Assembly (NCBI GenBank): GCA_027489835.1
Contig: JAIXZF010000232.1
Span: 1-8,961, forward strand
From: Hyphomicrobiales bacterium
GTDB taxonomy: Bacteria; Pseudomonadota; Alphaproteobacteria; Rhizobiales; Beijerinckiaceae
Direction of reading: 5' to 3'
DNA: 8,961 nucleotides
Shown: positions 1 through 5,906 of the stretch, in pieces
Layout of the letters: each line of letters starts with the position of its first letter
Position numbering within the stretch: the stretch's first letter is position 1
Notes under the pieces: generated by a model
The model's database searches: none
Seen by the model: only the letters and a program-made list of their open reading frames with translations
Told to the model about the DNA's origin: nothing
Translations under genes and position numbers: made by a program

Positions 1-627
1 GACCGCGCCAGGCTGACCGAGGCCCGGGCCGACCTGATCTTCGCGCCGACGGCGGCCGAGATGTATCCCGACGGCTTCGCCACGACGGTGACGCTGGCCG
101 GGCCTGCCGCCGCCGGGCTCGAGGATGCATTCAGGCCGACCCATTTTCCGGGCGTCGCCACGGTCGTTTGCAAGCTGTTCACGCAGGCGCGGCCCGATGT
201 GGCGATCTTCGGCGAGAAGGACTACCAGCAACTGCAGGTGGTAAAGCGGATGGCCGCCGACCTCGATCTCGGCGTCAAGGTGATCGGCGCGCCCACCATC
301 CGCGATCCCGACGGCATGGCGATGTCATCGCGCAACCGCTTTCTGAGCTCCGCCGAGCGGAGGGCCGGGCTTGTACTGCACCGCGTGCTCGGGATAGTCG
401 CGGACGGCGTCGCCGCAGGACAGGCGCCAGCGACTGTGCTGGCCGAAGGGCGCCGCCTGATCGAGGAGGCTGGGCTCGCGCTCGACTATCTGGAGCTGAG
501 GGACGCCGGAACGCTTGCGCCGGCAGGCGCGCGCCCGTCAGCGCCGCTTCGGGCGCTTGTCGCTGCCCGGATCGGCTCGACGCGGCTGATCGACAACATC
601 GCTGTCCGGGCGGGCGAAAGCTCTTGA
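1..627 (+). CDS. panC: Pantoate--beta-alanine ligase (pantothenate synthetase), 5' end missing
   Basis: Condenses pantoate with beta-alanine using ATP to give pantothenate, the last step of vitamin B5 synthesis in the cytosol. The frame is open from base 1 and ends with TGA at 625-627, leaving 208 residues. The family is usually about 280 long, so roughly the first 75 residues, including the HxGH nucleotide-binding motif, lie outside the window. Visible family signatures are EMYPDGF (from base 58), RPTHFPGVATVV (about 136-171), IFGEKDYQQLQVVKRM (about 205-252) and the KMSKS-like loop MSSRNRFLS (about 322-348). The C-terminal substrate-lid domain ends in TRLIDNIAVR. The ATG at 61 is an internal Met and not the true start. 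A terminator follows at 667-690, so panC ends its transcription unit; panB, often its neighbour in rhizobia, would have to be upstream. Identification is very secure. Confidence 0.96.
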   Translation, partial: DRARLTEARADLIFAPTAAEMYPDGFATTVTLAGPAAAGLEDAFRPTHFPGVATVVCKLFTQARPDVAIFGEKDYQQLQVVKRMAADLDLGVKVIGAPTIRDPDGMAMSSRNRFLSSAERRAGLVLHRVLGIVADGVAAGQAPATVLAEGRRLIEEAGLALDYLELRDAGTLAPAGARPSAPLRALVAARIGSTRLIDNIAVRAGESS

Positions 628-666
628 CTTCGCGGCGATCCACCGTCAAACAGCAGCCGGATTTCG

Positions 667-690
667 GCCGGGCGCGTCCCGGCGTTTTTT
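667..690 (+). terminator. Rho-independent terminator of panC
   Basis: A 6-bp perfect stem (GCCGGG at 667-672 with CCCGGC at 678-683) and a 5-base loop are followed by G and six T at 685-690. It lies 40 bases after the panC stop and before rpmG, so it separates the two genes. Confidence 0.75.
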
Positions 691-737
691 GTTGCGCGCC
701 TCTTTCCAGGCCGCCAGCTCAGACGAACAGGTGACCT

Positions 738-905
738 ATGGCCAAGGCCGTGACCATCAAGATCAGGCTCGTGTCGACCGCCGACACCGGCTATTTCTAC
801 GTGACAAAGAAGAACTCGCGCACGATGACCGAGAAGATGACGAAGAAGAAGTACGATCCGGTCGCGCGCAAGCACGTCGAGTTCAAGGAAGCCAAGATCA
901 AGTGA
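738..905 (+). CDS. rpmG: 50S ribosomal protein L33
   Basis: Small structural protein of the large ribosomal subunit, near the E site. The ATG at 738 opens 55 codons to TGA at 903-905, exactly the usual length of proteobacterial L33. The start reads MAKAVTIKIRLVSTADTGYF, the centre has YVTKKNSRT and the end is HVEFKEAKIK, all diagnostic of the family. There are no CxxC pairs, so this is the zinc-independent form. A ribosome binding site, AGGTGA, lies at 729-734. A strong terminator follows at 938-961 and the panC terminator precedes, so rpmG is probably transcribed alone from a promoter within the short gap; I could not pick a convincing one. Composition is lysine-rich, as expected for a ribosomal protein. 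The gene is easily missed because it is short and longer spurious frames overlap it. Confidence 0.97.
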   Translation: MAKAVTIKIRLVSTADTGYFYVTKKNSRTMTEKMTKKKYDPVARKHVEFKEAKIK

Positions 906-937
906 CGCGCTGCGTCGCCTGAAGGCCAAGCGAACGG

Positions 938-961
938 GGCGCCCTGCGGGGCGCCTTTTTT
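938..961 (+). terminator. Rho-independent terminator of rpmG
   Basis: A perfect 7-bp GC stem (GGCGCCC at 938-944, GGGCGCC at 949-955) with loop TGCG is followed directly by six T at 956-961. This is a textbook intrinsic terminator 32 bases after the rpmG stop. Confidence 0.92.
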
Positions 962-1191
962 GTTGTCCACCGGGCAAGGAACGGCCCCGACACGCAGCGC
1001 GCCGGGATGCTGTCCCACATGGCCGCAATTCGTTCATGCTTCCGACGAAAGTTTGCCGTGCACGCAATCCGGGCCATTGGCCAAACCCCCCATTGTGCGC
1101 TAAGTTCCACCCAGGAGACGGTTTTTTCATGCTCCACCCGCGCCTTGCGGGGCTTCATGTAACTGATCTGATTTTTAAGGGGGATTTGGCA

Positions 1192-1491
1192 ATGACGTTG
1201 GATGCCGACAACCGCGCGGTGATGCGGGAACGGGCCGTGGAACTCATCCTGGCTGCGACGCTCGCTCACATGCAGGAGCCGGAGGCCGAAGCCTTCCTCC
1301 AGGATTTCGAGACAATGGGCGAAGAGGCCTTCCTCGAGCCGCTGGTCGCCGGCAGCGAAGGCCCGCTGCGCGATTCGCTGGACGATGCCTACGCCTATGC
1401 CATGAAGCTGGCCGCTCGGGCCCGGATCCGCGCCGCCAAGCTCAGGGCGCTTCATGCAGCAAGCGCCGGGTCCCTCGTCGCCGCCGAGTGA
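1192..1491 (+). CDS. Small hypothetical protein, helical, function unknown
   Basis: I do not recognise this 99-residue protein. It begins MTLDADNRAVMRERAVEL, is predominantly alpha-helix-forming (many Ala, Glu, Leu, Arg), is acidic in the middle (DFETMGEEAFLE) and basic near the end (ARARIRAAKLRALH). No signal peptide, membrane segment or cysteine is visible, so it is probably cytosolic. The start at 1192 is favoured by a strong AAGGGGG at 1177-1183, 8 bases upstream. An in-frame ATG at 1129, with AGGAG at 1113-1117, would add 21 residues of less protein-like sequence and cannot be excluded. It stands between the rpmG terminator and a non-coding stretch, so it is probably monocistronic. Codon use has the strong third-position G/C bias of its neighbours, which supports real coding. 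A hairpin straddles the stop codon. Confidence 0.7.
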   Translation: MTLDADNRAVMRERAVELILAATLAHMQEPEAEAFLQDFETMGEEAFLEPLVAGSEGPLRDSLDDAYAYAMKLAARARIRAAKLRALHAASAGSLVAAE

Positions 1492-1503
1492 GCGGCGGCC
1501 GAC
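1477..1503 (+). terminator. Hairpin over the stop codon, possible weak terminator
   Basis: A 7-bp stem (GCCGCCG at 1480-1486 with CGGCGGC at 1493-1499) is extended by GTC/GAC across a one-base bulge. The loop AGTGAG contains the TGA stop of the small hypothetical gene. There is no T-run after it, so termination would need Rho; it may be only GC-rich coincidence. Confidence 0.3.
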
Positions 1504-1612
1504 TCGCTCGCGTCGCACCGTATCCTCGGCTGTCCCCCTGCCGCCTCGCTGCGCTTCAGGCTAGATGGAGGCTGCGTCGACGGATGAGAAAGCGCGGGGC
1601 GCTGAAAGAAAT

Positions 1613-1669
1613 TTGGCCGGTTGGCTGCGGATCTGAGGAGGCCAGAAACTCCCGCAACCAACCGGCCGA
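1613..1669. repeat. Long inverted repeat / stem-loop with a 16-bp stem
   Basis: The left arm at 1615-1630 (GGCCGGTTGGCTGCGG) pairs with the right arm at 1652-1667 (CCGCAACCAACCGGCC), with a single C/A mismatch (1625 against 1657). In RNA, a U-G and a U-A pair extend the stem to 1613-1669. The 21-base loop at 1631-1651 contains a purine-rich GAGGAG. No T-run follows on either strand, so it is not an ordinary intrinsic terminator. It may be a leader structure, a small RNA or a protein-binding palindrome. Confidence 0.7.
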
Positions 1670-1841
1670 GCCCGCGAATTCCCAGGAGATGCGGCGGACC
1701 TGGGCATCCGTGGGCGGCCCGGCGGCGCTTGTTCGGCGCCGTCGTTGGAAGGACCCTAGCGACGTTTTCGCAGGCAAGGCAATGCATCCAGACTGCTCCG
1801 ACGGGATTCATTCTCTGTAAACCTTACCGCGAAAGCACGTC

Positions 1842-1876
1842 GCCGGTCGCATGGCCGAAGGTGGCCGCCGACCGGC
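1842..1876. repeat. GC-rich hairpin in the ivd upstream region
   Basis: The outer stem pairs GCCGGTCG (1842-1849) with CGACCGGC (1869-1876). An inner stem pairs GGCC (1853-1856) with GGCC (1863-1866) around GAAGGT. All pairs are canonical. In DNA this GC-rich an 8-bp palindrome can arise by chance, so function is uncertain. Confidence 0.4.
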
Positions 1877-1929
1877 CAGGATGTGCAGCGGAAAGCCGGC
1901 GCCGTTGCGCCGCTCACCGGCCGGAGCGC

Positions 1930-1957
1930 ATGACAATTACGGACCGCCTGCTAGAAC
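1930..1957 (+). promoter_or_regulatory. Possible sigma-70-type promoter of ivd
   Basis: ATGACA (1930-1935, like TTGACA) and TAGAAC (1952-1957, a poor TATAAT) are separated by 16 bases and lie just before the ivd ribosome binding site. The match is weak. No recognisable palindrome for a leucine-catabolism regulator such as LiuR is seen beside it. Confidence 0.25.
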
Positions 1958-1995
1958 AGGTGCAAACACAGGCCAAACGCCGTGGAGGATCCGTC

Positions 1996-3168
1996 ATGCT
2001 CGCGAACGCGCCCCGCCCCTTCAACTTCGACCTCGGCGACACGGCCGACGCCATCCGCGAGACCGTGCGCGACTTCGCCCAGGAGCGGATCGCGCCGCTA
2101 GCGTACAAGATCGACAAGGAAGACTGGTTCCCCCGCGAACTCTGGCCCGAAATGGGCGCGCTGGGCCTGCATGGCATCACCGTCGAGGAAGAATGGGGCG
2201 GCGCAGGCCTCGGATATCTCGAGCATTGCATCGCCATGGAGGAGGTCAGCCGCGCTTCCGCCTCGGTCGGCCTGTCCTATGGCGCGCATTCGAATTTGTG
2301 CGTGAACCAGCTCCGCCGCTGGGGCACGGACGAGCAGAAGAAGCGCTATCTCGGCAAGCTCGTCTCGGGCGAGCATCTGGGCGCGCTCGCGATGAGTGAG
2401 CCCGGCGCCGGCTCAGACGTGGTGTCGATGCGCCTGCGGGCCGACAAGCGCGGCGACCGCTATGTCCTCAACGGCTCGAAGATGTGGATCACCAACGGCC
2501 CGCAGGCCGAGACGCTGATCATCTACGCCAAGACGGACATGGACGCCGGCTCGCGCGGCATCACCGCCTTCCTCGTCGAGAAGGGCTTCCAGGGCTTTTC
2601 GGTGGCGCAGAAGCTCGACAAGCTCGGCATGCGCGGCTCGGAGACCGGCGAGCTCGTCTTCGAGGATTGCGAGGTGCCCGAGGAGAACATCATGGGCGGG
2701 CTCGGCAAGGGCGTGAACGTTCTGATGTCAGGGCTCGATTACGAGCGCGCCGTGCTCGCTGCCGGCTCGCTCGGCATCATGCAGGCCTGCATGGACGTGG
2801 TCATGCCTTACGTCCACGAGCGCAAGCAGTTCGGCCAGCCCATCGGCCAGTTCCAGTTGGTGCAGGGCAAGCTCGCCGACATGTATGTGACGATGAACAG
2901 CTGCAAGGCCTATGTCTACGCGGTGGCCAAGGCCTGCGACCGGGGCGAGACGACGCGCGAGGACGCCGCCGGCGCCATCCTCATCGCCGCCGAGAAGGCG
3001 ACGCAGATGGCCCTCGACGCCATCCAGCTCCTCGGCGGCAATGGCTACATCAACGAATACCCCACCGGGCGCCTGCTGCGCGACGCCAAGCTCTACGAGA
3101 TCGGCGCCGGCACGAGCGAGATCAGGCGCATGCTGATCGGGCGGGAGCTGTTCGAGAAGACGAAGTAG
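1996..3168 (+). CDS. ivd: Isovaleryl-CoA dehydrogenase
   Basis: FAD flavoenzyme that oxidises isovaleryl-CoA to 3-methylcrotonyl-CoA in leucine breakdown, passing electrons to electron-transfer flavoprotein. It has 390 residues, the normal length. The start at 1996 has GGAGGA at 1984-1989; an in-frame ATG at 1930 would add 22 residues and lacks as good a site. The acyl-CoA dehydrogenase order is present: N-terminal helical domain, the signature AMSEPGAGSDVVSMRL followed by KMWITNG in the beta domain, then the C-terminal helical domain with ERKQFGQPIGQFQ and the flavin-contacting QLLGGNGYINEYP. The catalytic base marks the subfamily: Glu250 in GLDYERAVLA matches the Glu254 site of human IVD, while the site used by most family members is occupied by Gly/Ala (IGAGTSEIRR, 369-378). 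The usual partners, methylcrotonyl-CoA carboxylase and HMG-CoA lyase, do not follow; a convergent gene lies 7 bases on. Confidence 0.95.
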   Translation: MLANAPRPFNFDLGDTADAIRETVRDFAQERIAPLAYKIDKEDWFPRELWPEMGALGLHGITVEEEWGGAGLGYLEHCIAMEEVSRASASVGLSYGAHSNLCVNQLRRWGTDEQKKRYLGKLVSGEHLGALAMSEPGAGSDVVSMRLRADKRGDRYVLNGSKMWITNGPQAETLIIYAKTDMDAGSRGITAFLVEKGFQGFSVAQKLDKLGMRGSETGELVFEDCEVPEENIMGGLGKGVNVLMSGLDYERAVLAAGSLGIMQACMDVVMPYVHERKQFGQPIGQFQLVQGKLADMYVTMNSCKAYVYAVAKACDRGETTREDAAGAILIAAEKATQMALDAIQLLGGNGYINEYPTGRLLRDAKLYEIGAGTSEIRRMLIGRELFEKTK

Positions 3169-3175
3169 TGTTTGA

Positions 3176-3565
3176 TCACTTGCGATCGAGCATCCGGCGA
3201 TCATGCTCGCTGGCCGACAAGGTTTTTGATCGATCTTCGATTCTCGGCACGTCCCGTGGTGGCGGCTGAGGCATTCTCTCGCGCAGGGTCCGGATTCGGC
3301 GTCTGATCCAAAGCCTGACAATGCTGTCGCGTGGGATCAGATTGTAGATGAACAGAAAGCCAAGCAAGAAAACCGTTATAATGGGGACCTGAAAAATCAG
3401 AGCAGGCGCGTTTCCCCAGCTTAAGTCATACTGCTGCGATGACCGACCTAAATAGAAACGTCCAGTGAACAAAAGCTCGAATGTTGCATAACCCGAAACG
3501 AGCCACATGCAGAGGACGCATGCGAACAACCCCCAACGTTTGAGATTTGGCATAAATCTATCCAT
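3176..3565 (-). CDS. Hypothetical two-helix inner-membrane protein, AT-rich codon use
   Basis: I do not recognise this 129-residue protein. Two strongly hydrophobic segments (about residues 11-33 and 53-77) enclose a loop of about 20 residues (GRFYLGRSSQQYDLSWGN). After the second helix comes a basic, proline-containing tail (RLWIRRRIRTLRERM, then QPPPRDVPRIEDR). The positive charges place both ends in the cytoplasm. The start is uncertain: ATG at 3565 gives 129 residues and ATG at 3553 gives 125; neither has a clear ribosome binding site. Codons such as TTA, ATA, AGA and AAA and relaxed third positions contrast sharply with the flanking genes and suggest acquired DNA. It converges on ivd with a 7-base gap, so the two transcripts may overlap. 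The hydrophobic pattern and plausible topology argue for a real gene; function cannot be inferred. Confidence 0.6.
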   Translation of the reverse strand: MDRFMPNLKRWGLFACVLCMWLVSGYATFELLFTGRFYLGRSSQQYDLSWGNAPALIFQVPIITVFLLGFLFIYNLIPRDSIVRLWIRRRIRTLRERMPQPPPRDVPRIEDRSKTLSASEHDRRMLDRK

Positions 3566-3713
3566 GGCTGCGATGTCGATGGATCATTAAACTCTCAATG
3601 CAATCAAGTTTATACTCGATACTACAATAGACAATTAATTCTTATTCCATGTTTGTGGACTTTGGCGTTGCTTGCATGGTCCCGGTGAACTCGACCAATT
3701 GGCTGCGCTCACG

Positions 3714-3834
3714 ATGACGGCGGATGCACATCTGGCGTCATTCCCGGCCGGAGCGAAGCGGAGGGGAAGGGAATCCATGGCATACGATGACGTGGATCCC
3801 CTTCCCGGCCCTGCGGGCCGCCGGGGATGACACC
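3714..3834. repeat. Rhizobial-type palindromic intergenic repeat element
   Basis: The left arm GGCGTCATTCCCGGC (from 3734) and its inner part GGGAAGGGAATCCA (3764-3777) match the reverse complement of the right arm: TGGATCCCCTTCCC at 3793-3806 and GCCGGGGATGACACC at 3820-3834. Between them is a poorly paired middle with GGAGCGAAGCGGAG. A further ATGACG at 3714-3719, inverted to CGTCAT at 3736-3741, suggests the remnant of a second copy in tandem. The CGTCATTCCCGGC / GGAGCGAAGCGG / GGATGACA pattern resembles dispersed repeats known from alphaproteobacterial intergenic regions. Identification is from memory of the pattern. Confidence 0.7.
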
Positions 3835-3861
3835 GCTGGCATTGCCCGAGAGCGGAGCTGG

Positions 3862-3891
3862 TTGACCCAGTACCGCAGCACGCCTGATGAA
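3862..3891 (+). promoter_or_regulatory. Candidate promoter of lrgAB
   Basis: TTGACC (3862-3867) matches five of six -35 positions. GATGAA (3886-3891) is a 3-of-6 match to -10 at 18-base spacing. It lies about 80 bases before the lrgA start, leaving a leader that contains the hairpin at 3953-3968. Confidence 0.35.
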
Positions 3892-3952
3892 TGACCGAAT
3901 CCGGCTCATATGCACTGCGGCCAGCGATCACGGAATTGCCAAGCGGACAAAC

Positions 3953-3968
3953 GGCGACCAAAGTCGCC
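3953..3968 (+). promoter_or_regulatory. Perfect hairpin at the lrgA ribosome-binding position
   Basis: GGCGAC (3953-3958), loop CAAA, and GTCGCC (3963-3968) form a perfect 6-bp stem ending four bases before the ATG at 3973. It occupies the place where a ribosome binding site should be, and no purine-rich site is visible. It could hold back lrgA translation or be a protein-binding site. Confidence 0.45.
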
Positions 3969-3972
3969 TCCC

Positions 3973-4353
3973 ATGCTCAACGCCATCCTGATCCTCCTCA
4001 GCTGCCAGCTTGCCGGCGAAGCGATCTCGCGCGGGCTGGGGTTGCCTATTCCCGGGCCGGTGATCGGCATGGCGCTGCTCTTCGCCGGGCTGCAGTTGCG
4101 GGCGCGCATCTGGCCTGACGCGCCCGGCGTCGATGCGATGCCGCTCGGGGCGGTGGCGGCCTTCCTGCTCGCCAACCTGTCGCTGCTCTTTGTGCCGGCC
4201 GGCGCGGGCATCGTCAGCCATGCGGCGACGCTGGCAGCCCATGGGGCGGGGCTCGCCGTCGCGCTCGTCGCCTCGACCGCGCTGACCTTGGTCGTCACCG
4301 CGCTGGTGTTCGTGAAGGTGGCGGGCTGGACGGGCAAGGACGGCGCGCCGTGA
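3973..4353 (+). CDS. lrgA: CidA/LrgA family holin-like membrane protein
   Basis: Small integral membrane protein of the LrgA/CidA (YohJ) family, thought to act in the inner membrane like a holin or holin antagonist, and in some bacteria linked to small-acid transport and control of lysis. It has 126 residues with about four hydrophobic helices. The family core is visible near the N-terminus: CQLAGEAISRGLGL, then PIPGPVIGMALLF. The later FLLANLSLLFVPAGAGI also fits the family. The start at 3973 agrees with where family members begin (MLNAILILL); an in-frame ATG at 3910 would add a charged, unlikely extension. There is no clear ribosome binding site and a hairpin abuts the start. It overlaps lrgB by 4 bases (GTGA), so the two are translationally coupled. 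Confidence 0.88.
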   Translation: MLNAILILLSCQLAGEAISRGLGLPIPGPVIGMALLFAGLQLRARIWPDAPGVDAMPLGAVAAFLLANLSLLFVPAGAGIVSHAATLAAHGAGLAVALVASTALTLVVTALVFVKVAGWTGKDGAP

Positions 4354-5063
4354 AGCCCGAGCTGCTCTGGGTCTATCTCTCCGCGAGCCCGCTGCTCTGG
4401 CTCTCGCTGACGCTGCTTGCCTATGCGTTGGCCGACAGGCTCTCGCTGGCCGTCGGACGCAGTCCGCTGATCAACCCGGTGCTGATCGCGGTCGGCATCC
4501 TCTCGGCCCTGCTGTGGATTACGCGCACGCCCTATGCCGTCTATTTCGACGGGGCGCAGTTCGTCCATTTCCTGCTCGGCCCCGCCACGGTGGCGCTGGC
4601 CGTGCCGCTGCACCGCAACTGGCCGGTGGTGCGGCGCGCGCTGCTGCCGGTCGCAGCAGCGCTGGTGGCGGGCGCGGCCACCGCGGTCGTTTCGGCTGTC
4701 GGCATCGCGTGGCTGTTCGGCGCGCCCTACGAGGTGCTGGCCGCGCTGGCTCCGAAATCGGTGACGGCGGCCATCGCCATGGGCGTGGCGCGCGAGATCG
4801 GCGGCGAGCCGTCCCTCACCGCCACGCTTGTGATCAGCACCGGCATCCTCGGCGCCATCATGGTCACGCCGCTGATGAACGCCATGGGCCTGACCGATTA
4901 CCGCGCCCGCGGATTTGCGGCCGGCATCGCCTCGCATGGCATCGGCACGGCGCGCGCCTTCCAGGTCGATCCGGTGGCCGGCACCTTCGCCGGCATCGCC
5001 ATGGGGCTGAACGGGCTGGTGACGGCGCTGCTGGTGCCGCTGCTGGCGGGATGGCTGCGCTAG
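4350..5063 (+). CDS. lrgB: LrgB family antiholin-like membrane protein
   Basis: Partner of LrgA in the LrgB/CidB (YohK) family: a multi-helix inner-membrane protein whose founding members modulate murein hydrolase activity and cell death in Staphylococcus; the plant relative is a glycolate/glycerate transporter. It has 237 residues, the usual length, and is hydrophobic throughout. Diagnostic motifs are LINPVLIAVG near the start, the core PKSVTAAIAM (from Pro135) and the C-terminal GIASHGIGTARAFQ (from Gly192). It starts with GTG at 4350, overlapping the lrgA TGA stop at 4351-4353, with AAGGA at 4336-4340 inside lrgA as its ribosome binding site. It ends with TAG at 5061-5063, 72 bases before aqpZ, with no terminator between, so read-through into aqpZ is possible. 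Whether this pair controls lysis or transports an organic acid cannot be told from sequence. Confidence 0.93.
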   Translation: MKPELLWVYLSASPLLWLSLTLLAYALADRLSLAVGRSPLINPVLIAVGILSALLWITRTPYAVYFDGAQFVHFLLGPATVALAVPLHRNWPVVRRALLPVAAALVAGAATAVVSAVGIAWLFGAPYEVLAALAPKSVTAAIAMGVAREIGGEPSLTATLVISTGILGAIMVTPLMNAMGLTDYRARGFAAGIASHGIGTARAFQVDPVAGTFAGIAMGLNGLVTALLVPLLAGWLR

Positions 5064-5077
5064 CGCCAGCCGTCACG

Positions 5078-5106
5078 TTGCCGACATCACCGGACTCGCA
5101 TAACGA
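5078..5106 (+). promoter_or_regulatory. Weak promoter candidate for aqpZ
   Basis: TTGCCG (5078-5083) and TAACGA (5101-5106), with exactly 17 bases between, lie 29 bases before the aqpZ ATG. The -10 match is poor, so this is only a suggestion that aqpZ may have its own start besides read-through from lrgAB. Confidence 0.25.
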
Positions 5107-5135
5107 TCGAGGTCTGTCCAAACACAGGGGGTGTC

Positions 5136-5858
5136 ATGAAGAAGTACATTGCCGAAGCTTTCGGAACCGCCGTCCTGGTCTTCGTCGGGTGCGGAGCCGT
5201 CGTCGCCGTCAACCTGCTGGGCCTCGGGCTCACGCCGCCTGCCGCCATGGGCGCTTCGGTGCAGACGCAGGGCATCCTTGCCATCGCGCTCGCGTTCGGG
5301 CTGTCCGTCACGGCCATGGCCTACTGCGTCGGGCCCGTCTCGGGCTGCCACATCAACCCGGCGGTCACCGTCGCGCTCTGGGCAGCGGGACGCTTCGAGG
5401 CACGCGAGGTGCCGGGCTACGTCATCGGCCAGATCATCGGCGCCTTCGTCGGCGCGGGCATGCTGGCCCTCATCCTCAGCGGCGCGCCGGGCGGCTACAC
5501 GATCAGGGGCGGCGTGTTCGGGCAGAACACCTTCGGCGGCTGGTCGGTGACCTCCGCCTTCCTGGTCGAGTTCTGCGCCACGCTGATCTTCACGGCCGTC
5601 ATCCTCGGCGTGACACAGGCCAAGAATGGCGGCGGCAATGTCGCGGGGCTGATCATCGGCCTGACACTCGCCCTGCTGCACCTTGCCTTCGTGCCGATCA
5701 CCGGCAATTCTCTCAATCCCGCGCGCACGCTGGCGCCGAATGTCTATGTCGGCGGGCAGGCCTTGAGCCAGCTCTGGCTCTACATCGTCGCGCCGCTGCT
5801 TGGCGGCCTCGCCGCCGGAGTGCTCTTCAAGGGACGCGTGCTCGCCGCCGACGAGTGA
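5136..5858 (+). CDS. aqpZ: Aquaporin Z (water channel)
   Basis: Inner-membrane channel for rapid water flow during osmotic change. It has 240 residues, six membrane helices and the two half-helix NPA motifs: GCHINPAVT (NPA at 74-76) and GNSLNPARTLAP (NPA at 194-196). The selectivity filter expected of a water-specific channel is present with Phe54, His182 and Arg197 (counterparts of Phe43, His174 and Arg189 in E. coli). The fourth position is Asn191 where E. coli has Thr183; that residue contributes through its backbone, so water selectivity is probably kept. The N-terminus MKKYIAEAFGTAVLVFVGCG is typical, including the conserved Glu7. The start at 5136 has AGGGGG at 5126-5131. It is 72 bases after lrgB in the same direction and closed by a strong terminator at 5874-5906. 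Glycerol-facilitator function is unlikely given the His and Phe in the filter. Confidence 0.96.
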   Translation: MKKYIAEAFGTAVLVFVGCGAVVAVNLLGLGLTPPAAMGASVQTQGILAIALAFGLSVTAMAYCVGPVSGCHINPAVTVALWAAGRFEAREVPGYVIGQIIGAFVGAGMLALILSGAPGGYTIRGGVFGQNTFGGWSVTSAFLVEFCATLIFTAVILGVTQAKNGGGNVAGLIIGLTLALLHLAFVPITGNSLNPARTLAPNVYVGGQALSQLWLYIVAPLLGGLAAGVLFKGRVLAADE

Positions 5859-5873
5859 TCTCTGCCACCTGGG

Positions 5874-5906
5874 AAGCCGCCCGGCCTTTCGCCGGGCGGC
5901 TTTTTT
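5874..5906 (+). terminator. Strong Rho-independent terminator after aqpZ
   Basis: A perfect 10-bp GC stem (GCCGCCCGGC at 5876-5885, GCCGGGCGGC at 5891-5900) with loop CTTTC is followed by six T at 5901-5906. AA at 5874-5875 can pair with the first two. It ends transcription of aqpZ, and of lrgAB if they are joined. Confidence 0.95.

Larger units (their letters stand above)
1492..1995. other. 504-base non-coding stretch upstream of ivd, rich in hairpins
   Basis: No frame here has the look of a protein: translations on both strands are Arg/Pro/Ala/Ser-rich in the way of random GC-rich DNA. The ivd frame stays open back to 1621 but only by chance. The stretch holds a strong hairpin at 1613-1669, smaller ones at 1591-1603 and 1842-1876, and a weak promoter candidate at 1930-1957. 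It could be a long leader or house a small RNA; nothing matches a riboswitch or tRNA I know. Confidence 0.6.
3566..3972. other. Intergenic region between divergent genes, with repeat element and promoters
   Basis: No coding sequence is supported here. From 3566 to about 3660 the DNA is AT-rich and should hold the promoter of the minus-strand membrane gene. Read on the minus strand, a TATAAA at 3612-3607 is present but without a good -35 at proper spacing. About 3714-3834 is a palindromic repeat element. 3862-3891 is a candidate lrgA promoter. 3953-3968 is a hairpin. Confidence 0.6.

Noticed and set aside
1621..1995. In-frame upstream extension of ivd giving a 515-residue protein
   Set aside because: The added 125 residues are Arg/Pro-rich with no family match, while 1996 has GGAGGA just upstream and gives the normal 390-residue length.
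3187..3227. CGAGCAT/ATGCTCG hairpin and TTTTT as an ivd terminator
   Set aside because: The T-run begins about 14 bases after the stem, and the stem lies within the end of the convergent gene, so it is not a normal intrinsic terminator.
3910..3972. Longer LrgA starting at 3910
   Set aside because: It would add a charged, Cys/Arg/Lys-rich leader before the first membrane helix, not seen in the family, with no ribosome binding site.
3906..4937. 343-codon minus-strand frame opposite lrgAB
   Set aside because: Low-complexity Arg/Gln/His/Asp composition, antisense to two well-identified membrane genes.
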